64,000 bases of DNA from NCBI GenBank assembly GCA_965644295.1, contig CBFFRP010000414.1:1-64000 (forward strand), in the 5' to 3' direction. The number at the start of each line of letters is the position of its first letter. Positions within the stretch are counted from its first letter, which is position 1. The notes beneath the pieces were generated by a model. It was given only the letters and a program-made list of their open reading frames with translations. It was not told the origin of the DNA and ran no database searches. Of this stretch, positions 35,280-48,843 are shown in pieces. The DNA is from Paraphysomonas bandaiensis (Eukaryota; Chrysophyceae). A program made the translations under genes and the position numbers.

Positions 35280-38200
35280 CTAAAACCCGTCATCATTGTC
35301 GATAATAGTGGTAGGAGGCTTCCATTTTATACCATACGCTCTCTCAAGCTGTCGCCACAGAACAAACATATTCTCTTTATACTTAGTCAAAGTGCGTTCA
35401 ATCATCTGTGGGTCTTCGAGTTTCTACATGATTACTAAATGAGACCCGAGAACAACATCTTGAGGTGCAAAATTGATATTCCAATAAAAGAGTTTGTAAC
35501 ATGCATAGTGAAAGATTATTTACCTGAGGTGCATTTTGTTGATAAAACTCTGTTAGCCATTCCACGTTTTTCATGTGCATCGCTCTCTTCTGATATACGC
35601 CATAGAAATACCATCCTCCAACCAACAATGCCAAGAGTAGAATTGTCATGCACACTTTGAATACTTGCCCTTTGAATTGTGCGGTCTCTTGTACACTCTC
35701 GTGTTGTACGTTATCCACATTGATTACACCGCAGCTTTCATTTAGAGTAAACGTCAGAGTCGATTTAGTGGCCAATTCACGAGTGGAAGACTTCGAGGAC
35801 ATCGTTAAAATCTCCGAGGCACTCTCCTACACAGTACATTTGAGAATAAAAAGGGTTAAATAGTGTATACATTATTGAATGAATAACACAGAATATCAAA
35901 TGAACTAAATATGAGACTAATACCGCATCACGAAGTTTACCGATACAGGATTCCACGACGAATCTACCGAGGTCCTTTCAACCAATAACAAGCGTGGATA
36001 CCCTGGCTCATAGCTAGGGGTGTAGTGGCCAGCTACGTTCACAGTACCACTATTGAAAGTGAGAGGCTCAATCAGAGGAGAAGAGTCGGTAGGGCGATGC
36101 TGAAAACAAACATGAACATGTTGGTTGTACGTTACATTTTGCTCGACTGCTTGTAATTAGGCAATAGAATACATATAGCTATCTATCAACCATTACATTC
36201 AGGTATATAACCCAACACAATTGACAGCTAAAAAGTCCAGTTACTCAAAGGAAAACATACCGTCACTACAGGCCCAATGTATTTTTTGTGCACGATAGTG
36301 CCAACAGGATAGACCAGCTTCACATCGTCATCGGAAGGCCGATCACCACTGCTGTTGATGCACACGTATCCCACATCAGTAGAAAGAACATCTTCCCCAA
36401 TACTGAGCTGCGTTAACACAAACCAATTCAACCTCCAGGATTAAGCAGACTATATATACTAGCACCGTGACAAATATATATTACGCTGAAAGAGTATGTA
36501 GCAAATCAGTAAATCAGATAACGCACCGCGTACGCCAACACAGAATTTTCGTCGTCAATATCAATATAGTGCTTTGAGGACTCCAGTTCAGCAGCAGACA
36601 GCACTGCACCTCCTACGTACAAAAACCTTTTCACGAAACATTCTCCAACAACAAAGCACATTGTAATATACCCCTTACAACAAGGCACCCACATAACACC
36701 GTTATACGATACATAATTTAACGGTCCACAGTTGTTACCTTTTGATGCGTCCGTGTCACTGGCTGCTACTATTGGTACAGCCGCAAGCGCCTTGAAATCA
36801 TAGCCGTTCACACCATCTTTTTCTGTAATACAACATTTTAATATCGAGAACGTATAGCAGAAATTGTTGCACATGCAGATGCACAATAAATCAAGAACAG
36901 CAAACACTTCAATCAAAAAGCACAAGTGCAAGATGGCATCAGCAGTCCGAACCCACCAGTAGAGACGGACTTAGAGTGTAAGGAATCTGATGATCCTTTA
37001 TCGACAAGAGTGTACTCTTCGTCTTCAACATAACAAGAGAGCAAACACTTTTTTAGATCTCTCTGTGTACCACTGCCAGATTGGATAATACACGCCACAT
37101 CTTTTACCTGTAGGAAATATAAACCGACATGAAAAAACACTACTCTAAAACACCAACGAACAAAAATATAATACGATATCATATACATAATGCCACATCT
37201 AATTCGGCATTGCTGCTAAGGGGGGAAAACGTACATCCGAGATGCCAGCTATTGTCAGTTGACTCACGAGCGTACGCATAAGATCACTTTCGATGGAGCA
37301 GCTGTCGGACCCTATGAATATAGAATCAAGCTCACAGCGGAAAAATAATATTACGGCATTGGCTACACTAAAATATTTAAAACTTGAGATAACATTCCAC
37401 AACATATAATCTATACTTCGTTGTCTGATACATGAACAATTGATAGCAAAATCGCGTTACTTACCCAGTCCGTATCCGGTACCCGGAGATCCCCCACTGC
37501 TAATACACACCAGCCTATCAAACCCCATACTGTTAATCATTTTGGGCGACTTCCCAAGATTCGAAGTATGGTTAACTCGAGGCCGTTCGCACCGTACCAA
37601 GGATACCTCGTATCCATGATTACTGGTATGAATGTAAACTACAACAGGGTCGGCCCCGTTCTTGGTACGCTTGTCCGCATTCTGCATCCACTCCTGAAGT
37701 ATGGAATACATCGGTGTTGATGATGTTCCATCCGATAAAAGTGATGCCACCACAGCTAGCCCTCGGGTGAACACATTCCTTATATCCAACCCAGCACCCT
37801 TGGCAGCTGCTATGGACAGCCTCCTCTCCCGCATACCGTAGTAACCAGGGACCACGAGGGTCACGGATTCCTTTTTCGCTTTCTTTTTTTTCTTTTTCTT
37901 CTGACTTACATCAGACGACTGTTGGGAAGAAGCGGCTTTAGAGCTCTTAAGTTTTCCCCGCCAGTAATGCAGTAGCAGGGCGAGGGCTTCATCAGGCTGA
38001 AGGACTACTTTGTCCTCGCCTTGACTTGAATTCGACAATTCAATTTCGTGGTCATTCGTAGGTTCTGCATTATATGCACCCAACGACTTCGGAGTAGGAC
38101 AAGCTGTGATAAAACGTGTGGGATATATAAGATCAACATCTGGGCTCTTCTGGGCACCACTTTCCGCATCATGTCCAAATAATATACCTGTCACACAAAC

Positions 38201-38821
38201 GCCATATATAGTTAGTTCGATACCTCCAAATATTAACAATAAGAACTCCTTTCGCTAATATATAATCAACATATCTAATATCGAGCTACATTCAATAATT
38301 CCAGAAGATAACAGCCTAACAACTTAGGTAATTTCATACCGTGTAGGTCGTCATTAGCATCATGCCCTTCCAATAAAAACTTATTTCCTTCTGGAGTGAC
38401 TCCGACTGCTGCACTCACAGCTGATCGTATATTCGTGCACTTGAAATCAGTTTCCGACCAAACAGCAGCACATATTTTCTCTTCACTCAAATCAACCGTA
38501 AAGCAGTTATCACCAGTCAATTCCCCCTATATATACACATGTAATGTATATACACACATATATATACATAGCAGCCCATATAAACTAGTGACAAGCTTAT
38601 AGCCAATCATATACAGGCTTAAGATTTTCTCTGTCATTCAGAGACATCCTTCTTCATCTTACCTTTAAATGTCCTGTGTTATTTAAGTGAGATAAGTTTA
38701 TTCTCGGGGCACTCGAGCTGCAGCAACTACTCTGACAACTACTCGTTGATTGAGCCCATGTATTGGCACCTGCACTAAGGGGGAGATTAGAACCACCTGT
38801 AGAGGGGTTGGTAAGTGACAT
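35280..38821 (-). CDS. Divergent Hsp70-family protein with C-terminal membrane helix, 756 aa
   Basis: Eleven exons join in phase: 38821-38663, 38526-38340, 38187-37465, 37362-37235, 37107-36957, 36822-36739, 36612-36527, 36407-36261, 36099-35941, 35826-35524 and 35423-35280. The Hsp70 likeness rests on V-T-L-V-V-P-G-Y-Y with R-R-L-S-I-A-A-A-K-G-A-G-L (cf. the V-P-A-Y-F and A-G-L-N blocks) and on C-E-L-D-S-I-F and V-A-C-I-I-Q-S-G-S-G-T-Q-R. A later L-S-I-G block recalls the start of the substrate domain. The first phosphate loop reads T-V-D-L-S-E-E-K and lacks the glycine-threonine of D-L-G-T-T. A Lys-rich run lies near residue 170. One membrane helix (about 663-685) is followed by ~70 residues. 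No signal peptide is seen, but exon 1 has a Cys cluster. Localisation and activity are unknown. Confidence 0.7.
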
Positions 38822-39327
38822 TTCAATGATGTGATAATGTGTATTTATATTTCCAGTGAGTGTTATTGTGATTCCAAGATATGTATGTATATATTTATGA
38901 ACTGTTCATAGTATGGTCAAACCTCTGTCTGATATATACACCAAGAAAACACCGAAAAACACTTAGAAACACCGAAAAGGGGTCTTTTATATGTGAATCA
39001 GAGTAAAAAAATACTCGATTTTTAAGATATTTCGTGTTAGAAATATAAAAAGTCTGTGTTTTTAGGAGGTGTTGTCTTATATTCCAGGAGTTCTAATCTT
39101 TCTTCGCTTCTACACCAACTCAGCAGAGTATTCGCTTATCTCAAAAGCCGGGATTTTTATTCCAAGTGGAGGTTTTGTGTGGACTGATTTACGGTGCTTT
39201 CCAATAGACTTGTTATCAAAATATAAGATTTTTAGATTCCTTCACATAAAAACTCGTATCAGATGTCAAGATATCTCAACTGGATCTGGCTAACAGACAA
39301 CAGAGCAGAGCTTGCAATCTACACAAG
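38822..39327. other. Upstream region of the Hsp70-like gene
   Basis: About 500 bp up to the left edge of the tandem duplication. AT-rich; a short frame near 39069 has no support. Nothing else recognised. Confidence 0.4.
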
Positions 39328-39950
39328 GCCATGTGACCCGACACCTGATGAGTGTTCATAAGTATATCTATGAAGAGTTTCTACATGTAACGACAATGAT
39401 ATGATGCATCCTGATGCAACAATAGTCTCATATATAACTATAAACACATGTATCTATGCATGCAGAGCTTATGCACATACGTAACGGATTTTTGTTATGC
39501 GGTAATTAAGGATTAGATGGTGTTATCAACTTGACATCTTAAATGAGGCTGAAAGACAGTTCTGATAACTTCTTTGTGTATCAAACATTAAATAGTGTTA
39601 AAAAGCAATCAATTTATATGTATATACTGCAGAGCATTGATATTCATTACTGTATGCAGGCTGTGTTATGTTGCAACAAATGCCCTAAATAAGGCAGCTA
39701 TATTGATGGTCCATGCACTGCAAAAACTCATTATCACGTCATAAATGTACTATCTCTCTTCTGTTTATTCAGTTATTCCTCTGTCTTACAAAACTAAACT
39801 TAACATCTCCCAGCGATAAGTAAAATAATCTATGTATGCCACACAGGGCGCTACTTTCTCTAAACGTACTTGTGAGTTCCATCAGACAGTATTATGGTAG
39901 CTAATTCGAAATACACTGCTCTCCGTCATCTAAGTATGAGCATGAAGTAC

Positions 39951-40351
39951 TCATTTCATAATCAACAGAACTACCGTGCTATTCGTTAGTAAGTTTTACT
40001 TGAGTAACAATATTATCAACCACGTCGCCACAGTGAGTCACTACAGTGTACTAACATGAGAAATACGCGTTTCTAATATATTTTCTCTAGATACGAATTC
40101 GGCTTAGGTAGCACGACGATGCGTATAACTAAGATACTAAGATATCATCCAAAGCAAGGTGTAGAAGTCATTTCATAGTCAACAGAACCACCGTGCTATC
40201 CGTTAGTAATTCTTACTTGTGCAACAAAATTTTCAACCACACCACTACAGTGGGACACTCCAATGTACTAACATGATATTTAGTACTGTATACGTATTTC
40301 TAATACACTTTCTTTAGATACGAATTCGACTTAGATAACACCACAATGATG
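39951..40351. repeat. Older ~180-bp tandem duplication inside copy 1
   Basis: 39951-40121 and 40168-40351 share blocks such as TCATTTCATA[AG]TCAACAGAA, GTACTAACATGA, and AGATACGAATTCG[GA]CTTAG[GA]TA, at roughly 80% identity. The same pair recurs in copy 2 at 43490-43660 and 43707-43890. It is therefore older than the 3.5-kb duplication. Confidence 0.75.
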
Positions 40352-40489
40352 CCACCTGGCATCATGACATTCAGTAAACATTACGGTACCAAGCTCTCGT
40401 GCACTTATACATTCTATCCACAGAGAATAAGCGCTTCATTAACAACAAGCATGAAGTGTAAAATAATCGAAATTCAACGGAATCGGAAT

Positions 40490-42748
40490 TCAGTAGATTT
40501 TCAAAAATTTTAGCATTGTTCCCGCCAATATGGATTGTTGTGCCAGCGACGATAAGATGACGATAACACTCACAATGGCAAATACATACTCCGGTCGCGC
40601 GGGTCTTCCCAAGATATCCCCCAGACTTGGGAATAATAGCATGGCAATATCGGACACCTATGGAACATATAGCCAGTAAATGCAATTACTTTGCGAACAG
40701 TGGGCTAAATAACAAAATAACACATCTACATATAAATAATCGACATGTGCATAGGGCGCTGAGTTAGTATGCAGCTGTCGAGTATATGCAGTATGAGTCG
40801 AATTCACACACTTACCAAAAATATATTAAGTCCGCAGACGACTAAGCTTACAAATATGCCCGTGGTGTTGTTGACATTGGTAATATTGCACGATACCATG
40901 ATACACACAAACTGGAGAATAAAGATCCCCACGGCGTACCATCTCGTCAACACATCGGGCTTTCCGAGTTCCGCTCTCGTGCTTTTCGCAAGCAGTGCCA
41001 GGTAGTTAAGAAATGCACCGGAAAAAATACCACCTGGTTGAGAACGCACGTTTGACCACGCCGTACTCAGCATTGATGCATCCACGCGAAAAGATGACCA
41101 CATTGTCAAGTCTGCGTCATGAAACTGAGCATTGTATGCACTCTTTGTACCTGTAAGTATGTGAGCCAGTATGTTTTATAACTGCTATGACAGTACAGAA
41201 TCAGTGAGCAAAAATGATATACTAACCAGAGAGAAATGAGAGAAAACTGTACGCGAACGAGCATGCGTACAGTTGAGATGCTCTCCACAAGACCATGGTG
41301 TAATTCCATTTAGCTGTATGAGGATTTAGTTTTCGAACAATACGGCACATACTGTCCGCCATAAAAGCCTGCAACACATACAATTATGCATGCATAGAAT
41401 ACCAATACACCACATGAATTGCAACATACATTAGTCATGCGCAGGATGAGGGCAGTCCACATCCAGAACATAGCCCGGTAAAGATTGCTCGACATAGGTA
41501 GCTCTCCCTTGAAACATATCTCCACAGGTACGATAATTACCCATGTGATGGAGAGCAAATTGCCCATCCAGTTCGTACAGTTAACTACGATGACTGTAGA
41601 TACAATCAATGGTCGCATGGGCTTGTGGCCAAGGTAGTTCTCGAGGCTTGCCTTTATATAATCATAAGGAATGACCACAAAGAATAAAACATGTCAACTA
41701 TATATGGTGACTTGAGCATACACCCCTATCACTTCCACACAGAACTACATACAAAGCGTGCAATTACTTACCAGAGCTCCAGCGAGCACTATGAAGACGA
41801 ACCACAGCCAATAGAAACCTCCCATCGGACTAAAGCATGCCAAACCAAAGAGACCAACGATTATAGTAACAATCAAAAAGTGGATAATCTGTTTACTGAA
41901 GGCAGTACCCCAGAACAACTCCACAGCCCCAGTGCTCCAACGATACACAGCTTCCAAGTAGTCCTCTGTCTTTTTAGCAATGCCATAGGCCACAAAGCAG
42001 GGCATTGATACAGTTGTGGAGTTAGACAAATACTTGTGAGAGGTACCGGTGTCTTCAATGCGTGAGGTTGTGGCAAACTGGAAATCAGCATTCGATATTT
42101 CCCTAGAATAATCAGGTTTATAGTGAGGGAATTATAGGGAAACAAAAGTCAGCGTAACATAGCGTCGTCGGAAGTATATACAACATTTCTACTATCAAAA
42201 TAAAATTTACAAAATGCATGTACTCACCAAATCGCGTTGCTCCCGCTCGAAGTACAGACTTTGCCTGAATCACGTAACGCTTGCCAAACCGTATAGTACG
42301 ACGCGTTTTTGTTGTCTAGAAAGTCCTCGTGCGTAACATTTGTGAAGTACTGAGGGTATTGAACTAGCATGCATAGTGGGGCATCAGCCTTGTGCTCTCC
42401 AAACTTCTTCAGGGGTTTTCGAGTCTTCGCGTCAACGCTGAAGAAAGGCAGTGCATCATTGAAGAATATAGCCGGCTCTGCCAACATGTGTCGTGCATCC
42501 ACAACTGCAAGCAGGATTTGAGGAGGATTGGCGATCTCGTTGTCCTGCACGAATTGGACAGCCTTTGCACGCAGGAATTCCGCAAAAACATTCATTGCTC
42601 CGGCTTTACCCCTATTCATCTCCAGTAGTCGTAGCTTTGACACTGCTAAAGGCGGATTCTTAAGAATGCCTTGGTCTGCAATGGTAATGCTGGCAGATTT
42701 TTGGTGGAAAGGAACGACAGTTGCCAAATTGTTCTCAATTTTAATAAC
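40490..42748 (-). pseudogene. Headless duplicate of the glycosyltransferase gene (exons 2-7)
   Basis: Exons equivalent to 2-7 of the gene at 44029-48147 lie at 42748-42228, 42102-41772, 41651-41430, 41368-41227, 41150-40816 and 40657-40490, all still open and with intact splice sites. Exon 1 (586 codons, about half the protein) is missing apart from 14 bases at 42851-42864, so no start and no known promoter remain. It could be transcribed only by read-through from the full gene. The lack of decay indicates a very recent event, or a duplicate made in assembly. Confidence 0.8.
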
Positions 42749-42866
42749 CTGAAACACAAAGTAAGATATTCACATTTGATAGGAAAAACATGAACATAAG
42801 ACTCTGCCTCATCCTATGCGTATAAAGCTTAATCTGACTACGTATCATACCTTGTACGTATTTCAT

Positions 42867-45800
42867 GCCATGTGACCCGACACCTGATGAGTGTTCATAA
42901 GTATATCTATGAAGAGTTTCTACATGTAACGACAATGATATGATGCATCCTGATGCAACAATAGTCTCATATATAACCATAAACACATGTATCTATGCAT
43001 GCAGAGCTTATGCACATACGTAACGGATTTTTGTTATGCGGTAATTAAGGATTAGATGGTGTTATCAACTTGACATCTTAAATGAGGCTGAAAGACAGTT
43101 CTGATAACTTCTTTGTGTATCAAACATTAAATAGTGTTAAAAAGCAATCAATTTATATGTATATACTGCAGAGCATTGATATTCATTACTGTATGCAGGC
43201 TGTGTTATGTTGCAACAAATGCCCTAAATAAGGCAGCTATATTGATGGTCCATGCACTGCAAAAACTCATTATCACGTCATAAATGTACTATCTCTCTTC
43301 TGTTTATTCAGTTATTCCTCTGTCTTACAAAACTAAACTTAACATCTCCCAGCGATAAGTAAAATAATCTATGTATGCCACACAGGGCGCTACTTTCTCT
43401 AAACGTACTTGTGAGTTCCATCAGACAGTATTATGGTAGCTAATTCGAAATACACTGCTCTCCGTCATCTAAGTATGAGCATGAAGTACTCATTTCATAA
43501 TCAACAGAACTACCGTGCTATTCGTTAGTAAGTTTTACTTGAGTAACAATATTATCAACCACGTCGCCACAGTGAGTCACTACAGTGTACTAACATGAGA
43601 AATACGCGTTTCTAATATATTTTCTCTAGATACGAATTCGGCTTAGGTAGCACGACGATGCGTATAACTAAGATACTAAGATATCATCCAAAGCAAGGTG
43701 TAGAAGTCATTTCATAGTCAACAGAACCACCGTGCTATCCGTTAGTAATTCTTACTTGTGCAACAAAATTTTCAACCACACCACTACAGTGGGACACTCC
43801 AATGTACTAACATGATATTTAGTACTGTATACGTATTTCTAATACACTTTCTTTAGATACGAATTCGACTTAGATAACACCACAATGATGCCACCTGGCA
43901 TCATGACATTCAGTAAACATTACGGTACCAAGCTCTCGTGCACTTATACATTCTATCCACAGAGAATAAGCGCTTCATTAACAACAAGCATGAAGTGTAA
44001 AATAATCGAAATTCAACGGAATCGGAATTCAGTAGATTTTCAAAAATTTTAGCATTGTTCCCGCCAATATGGATTGTTGTGCCAGCGACGATAAGATGAC
44101 GATAACACTCACAATGGCAAATACATACTCCGGTCGCGCGGGTCTTCCCAAGATATCCCCCAGACTTGGGAATAATAGCATGGCAATATCGGACACCTAT
44201 GGAACATATAGCCAGTAAATGCAATTACTTTGCGAACAGTGGGCTAAATAACAAAATAACACATCTACATATAAATAATCGACATGTGCATAGGGCGCTG
44301 AGTTAGTATGCAGCTGTCGAGTATATGCAGTATGAGTCGAATTCACACACTTACCAAAAATATATTAAGTCCGCAGACGACTAAGCTTACAAATATGCCC
44401 GTGGTGTTGTTGACATTGGTAATATTGCACGATACCATGATACACACAAACTGGAGAATAAAGATCCCCACGGCGTACCATCTCGTCAACACATCGGGCT
44501 TTCCGAGTTCCGCTCTCGTGCTTTTCGCAAGCAGTGCCAGGTAGTTAAGAAATGCACCGGAAAAAATACCACCTGGTTGAGAACGCACGTTTGACCACGC
44601 CGTACTCAGCATTGATGCATCCACGCGAAAAGATGACCACATTGTCAAGTCTGCGTCATGAAACTGAGCATTGTATGCACTCTTTGTACCTGTAAGTATG
44701 TGAGCCAGTATGTTTTATAACTGCTATGACAGTACAGAATCAGTGAGCAAAAATGATATACTAACCAGAGAGAAATGAGAGAAAACTGTACGCGAACGAG
44801 CATGCGTACAGTTGAGATGCTCTCCACAAGACCATGGTGTAATTCCATTTAGCTGTATGAGGATTTAGTTTTCGAACAATACGGCACATACTGTCCGCCA
44901 TAAAAGCCTGCAACACATACAATTATGCATGCATAGAATACCAATACACCACATGAATTGCAACATACATTAGTCATGCGCAGGATGAGGGCAGTCCACA
45001 TCCAGAACATAGCCCGGTAAAGATTGCTCGACATAGGTAGCTCTCCCTTGAAACATATCTCCACAGGTACGATAATTACCCATGTGATGGAGAGCAAATT
45101 GCCCATCCAGTTCGTACAGTTAACTACGATGACTGTAGATACAATCAATGGTCGCATGGGCTTGTGGCCAAGGTAGTTCTCGAGGCTTGCCTTTATATAA
45201 TCATAAGGAATGACCACAAAGAATAAAACATGTCAACTATATATGGTGACTTGAGCATACACCCCTATCACTTCCACACAGAACTACATACAAAGCGTGC
45301 AATTACTTACCAGAGCTCCAGCGAGCACTATGAAGACGAACCACAGCCAATAGAAACCTCCCATCGGACTAAAGCATGCCAAACCAAAGAGACCAACGAT
45401 TATAGTAACAATCAAAAAGTGGATAATCTGTTTACTGAAGGCAGTACCCCAGAACAACTCCACAGCCCCAGTGCTCCAACGATACACAGCTTCCAAGTAG
45501 TCCTCTGTCTTTTTAGCAATGCCATAGGCCACAAAGCAGGGCATTGATACAGTTGTGGAGTTAGACAAATACTTGTGAGAGGTACCGGTGTCTTCAATGC
45601 GTGAGGTTGTGGCAAACTGGAAATCAGCATTCGATATTTCCCTAGAATAATCAGGTTTATAGTGAGGGAATTATAGGGAAACAAAAGTCAGCGTAACATA
45701 GCGTCGTCGGAAGTATATACAACATTTCTACTATCAAAATAAAATTTACAAAATGCATGTACTCACCAAATCGCGTTGCTCCCGCTCGAAGTACAGACTT

Positions 45801-46403
45801 TGCCTGAATCACGTAACGCTTGCCAAACCGTATAGTACGACGCGTTTTTGTTGTCTAGAAAGTCCTCGTGCGTAACATTTGTGAAGTACTGAGGGTATTG
45901 AACTAGCATGCATAGTGGGGCATCAGCCTTGTGCTCTCCAAACTTCTTCAGGGGTTTTCGAGTCTTCGCGTCAACGCTGAAGAAAGGCAGTGCATCATTG
46001 AAGAATATAGCCGGCTCTGCCAACATGTGTCGTGCATCCACAACTGCAAGCAGGATTTGAGGAGGATTGGCGATCTCGTTGTCCTGCACGAATTGGACAG
46101 CCTTTGCACGCAGGAATTCCGCAAAAACATTCATTGCTCCGGCTTTACCCCTATTCATCTCCAGTAGTCGTAGCTTTGACACTGCTAAAGGCGGATTCTT
46201 AAGAATGCCTTGGTCTGCAATGGTAATGCTGGCAGATTTTTGGTGGAAAGGAACGACAGTTGCCAAATTGTTCTCAATTTTAATAACCTGAAACACAAAG
46301 TAAGATATTCACATTTGATAGGAAAAACATGAACATAAGACTCTGCCTCATCCTATGCGTATAAAGCTTAATCTGACTACGTATCATACCTTGTACGTAT
46401 TTC
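42867..46403. repeat. Direct repeat copy 2 (3537 bp)
   Basis: The second unit, separated from the first by a 2-bp filler (AT at 42865-42866). It is continuous on its right with the rest of exon 1 of the glycosyltransferase gene, so it carries the complete gene's 3' part. No long shared sequence is seen at the junction; this suggests end joining or an assembly effect rather than repeat-driven recombination. Confidence 0.97.
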
Positions 46404-48147
46404 TTCTTGTTTCCAGAAGCTGATCCATGTAATCTCCGGTAGAAAGCGGTCGTGAAGACACAGCCTGGTACACAATTGCTCCGGGCTTAATTCGAGTAGT
46501 AACGAATTGTGCTTGTGGTCCCGGGGGATCCGTGAATTTGTCGTACGGTAAGGGACGCAGTCTTGCCCGGCTCATGAACTGCCAATGAATATTCCAGTCC
46601 GGTAAATCTGCACGCTGCAGGATCCATCTGATTTCGATCAAATCGTCAGGGTTAATAGGACTAACAGGGTCTTCTGGATCAGAACACGGTGTGCCAGTGA
46701 AGGCATCATACAACTCAATCAAAAGCTGATGAACATCCACAATATCTTCCGAATCAAATATCTCTAAAAAGGGAGCTGCAAGGAAAAGACTATCAAGAGC
46801 CGACGGGGTGTTCCGATAGTTATACGTCCACTCGCGGTCCTTCACCACCTCCAGCCAATGATGTAGGAATGATAACAGTGGGACGATATCGCCAACATTT
46901 ACTGTCACTTCATCACGCACCGGAAAGAAGCCATTTTCGCCACTAGGGGTTGCACCTTTAGGTGATATGGACATGCTGCGCATTGGATTTTCAAAAGTAG
47001 AAATAGAATCCTCGCGGGCAGCGGAGTGACTTGAATTTTCAGTGTGTCCTGAACTTTCTCTGGTCGAGACCTTAGGGAAGAATTCCTTCGACGAGTCAGC
47101 TGAAATACTGTTTGTCTTGTTACCTACACTTGACTCTTCAGTCCGACTTGCAGGGCTCTCAAGAACCATGGGTAGCGGGGTACTCCCTGCTATCTCTTCT
47201 GAAGTATATGCTGTAGCCGCCCGACTTCGAGGGTTGCGCAACATAGTTAAGTTTTTAAAATGCTGATTTGATTCCGTAGTTGAGCCATCCAGTCCATTTG
47301 GTACGACGGTTTCCATTTTACTGATCCGTATATTATTATGTCCCCCCGCGGATATTTCGTCATACCTTTCAACCGTATAGGCACGAGAAGTGCGACGGGT
47401 TGGAGGATGCTGAGGGGTTTCCTGAGACACTTCCGGGGCCAGTTCTGCATTATTCCTCTGTTGAATACGTATACACAGCTGAACCATAGATGTTATGAAT
47501 TTCATCCAGGCAAGCCAAAGACGCTTTCGTTGTTCCTCGCCTTTAAGTCGTTTTTCATTGAGAATAGTATCCACGTAGAGGCCTCGTAGTGAGTGTCGTC
47601 CAGCACAAGTATTAAAAACTGTGCATGTTTTACCCAATAAACCACGCAAAAAAATCGCCTCGTCCTCTGATACGAATGGAGAGCAATTACCGATCACAAT
47701 GTGACCATGACAGCAAACAGATCGCGTTGACTCCAACTCAGTTGGTTTTCCACTAACCATTGGCAAACCTCGAAAAAATGTATTCACAGCATCCAAAAAG
47801 GCAACAATTAATATCACCCATTCAATCGTACTCACACCTAATCCCCAATCATTTGGAAAGTTATCAGAATGAGAGCCTAATGCATATCGAAAGACGAGAG
47901 GACCCAATACAGCCAATATGAATAAATTCAATAAAAATATGGATCTTTCTTTAAAAATTAACTTTTCATATTCTTCAGAAATAGTAATTTTTGAATCCGC
48001 AAATAAAGAAACTTTTGGTGAACGTGAATTATATATATTTGGACCTGTAGATACGGGGGGTTGACCAGACTCCTCTGCATAGTATATCTCCGCATAATCA
48101 ATGCCTTTAGGGGCTGTTTTACGGGTTATTTTAGCATGTCCTGCCAT
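44029..48147 (-). CDS. Multi-pass family 2 glycosyltransferase (cellulose-synthase-like fold), 1158 aa
   Basis: Seven exons join in phase: 48147-46390, 46287-45767, 45641-45311, 45190-44969, 44907-44766, 44689-44355 and 44196-44029. Residues 69-88 and ~107-124 are membrane helices; a long Ser-rich segment (~230-420) follows. The GT2 core has N-R-G-K-A-G-A-M-N (~631-639), D-A-R-H (670-673) at the place of the usual D-x-D, a V-Q-Y-P-Q-Y-F segment, R-I-E-D-T-G (catalytic E-D, 776-777), and A-V-Y-R-W (811-815) where Q-x-x-R-W is expected. At least six C-terminal helices follow. The layout is that of processive membrane synthases (cellulose, chitin or hyaluronan-like); the product cannot be assigned. 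The two substitutions in key motifs are notable. The last ~650 residues are encoded within duplicated DNA. Confidence 0.8.
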
Positions 48148-48843
48148 TGATAAAATGAGAAGTCAACTAAATTGTGTTTGATTTATAGGTAGATAGAGTT
48201 TGAATTATGGGAAGACTCCATGATCGACTGGTTCGAGGAAGATCCACTCTCTATATACATACACGTACATACATACACGTACATGTACATACATACATAC
48301 ATATCCACACCACACAAACATCTATACGAAAAATTCATCGGATCATTGAAATTACAAGACTACAATGTATCATACGGTATACTCTTCCTACACCCTTGAA
48401 AACCCCAAGATTTTGCCTTTTAGTATCTATATTTCACAGTTTTTATATCCAAAAATATGATATTTTCTACTAGTATGGCATAGAAAATCTAGGCACAGTA
48501 TATGAAACGTTCATATGAGATAGACCCAAAAAAAAGTAACGGACTTATATATGTACGTATAAGTGTGTATATGTATGTATGTACGTACGTATAATGTGTG
48601 TATGTCTATATATGTCTGTGTACCTATCTGTACATACACAGTGCATGTATATGTATGTCTATACAGCAGTGTATGTATATATACGTAGAGAGAGAGCGTG
48701 GGCTGGTGTGAGCGATAGGATACACATCAGCTCACTCCATCGTACTTCTAACACCACTCTACTAATCAATTATCCCTAAGAACGCCCATTCATTATCCAC
48801 TATATGTCTCTATTCATACTCTAAGAAGAAAACACCCTTACTA
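48148..48843. promoter_or_regulatory. Divergent upstream region (glycosyltransferase / STPGR gene)
   Basis: About 700 bp with short ACAT/TACA microsatellites (48255-48300 and 48550-48600). A TACAGCAGTGTA sequence, close to the recurrent motif, lies at 48663. No gene. Confidence 0.4.

Larger units (their letters stand above)
39328..42864. repeat. Direct repeat copy 1 (3537 bp)
   Basis: Nearly identical to 42867-46403 at a constant offset of 3539. I found one difference by eye (T at 39439, C at 42978) and the translated frames are the same in both copies. The right edge lies inside exon 1 of the glycosyltransferase gene, so this copy contains only the last 14 bases of that exon, exons 2-7 and ~1.16 kb of 3' flank. 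Confidence 0.97.

Noticed and set aside
40371-40685. 104-codon minus-strand frame repeated at 43910-44224 as an independent gene
   Set aside because: It is the last glycosyltransferase exon read in a different frame; the spliced frame stops at 40490 / 44029.
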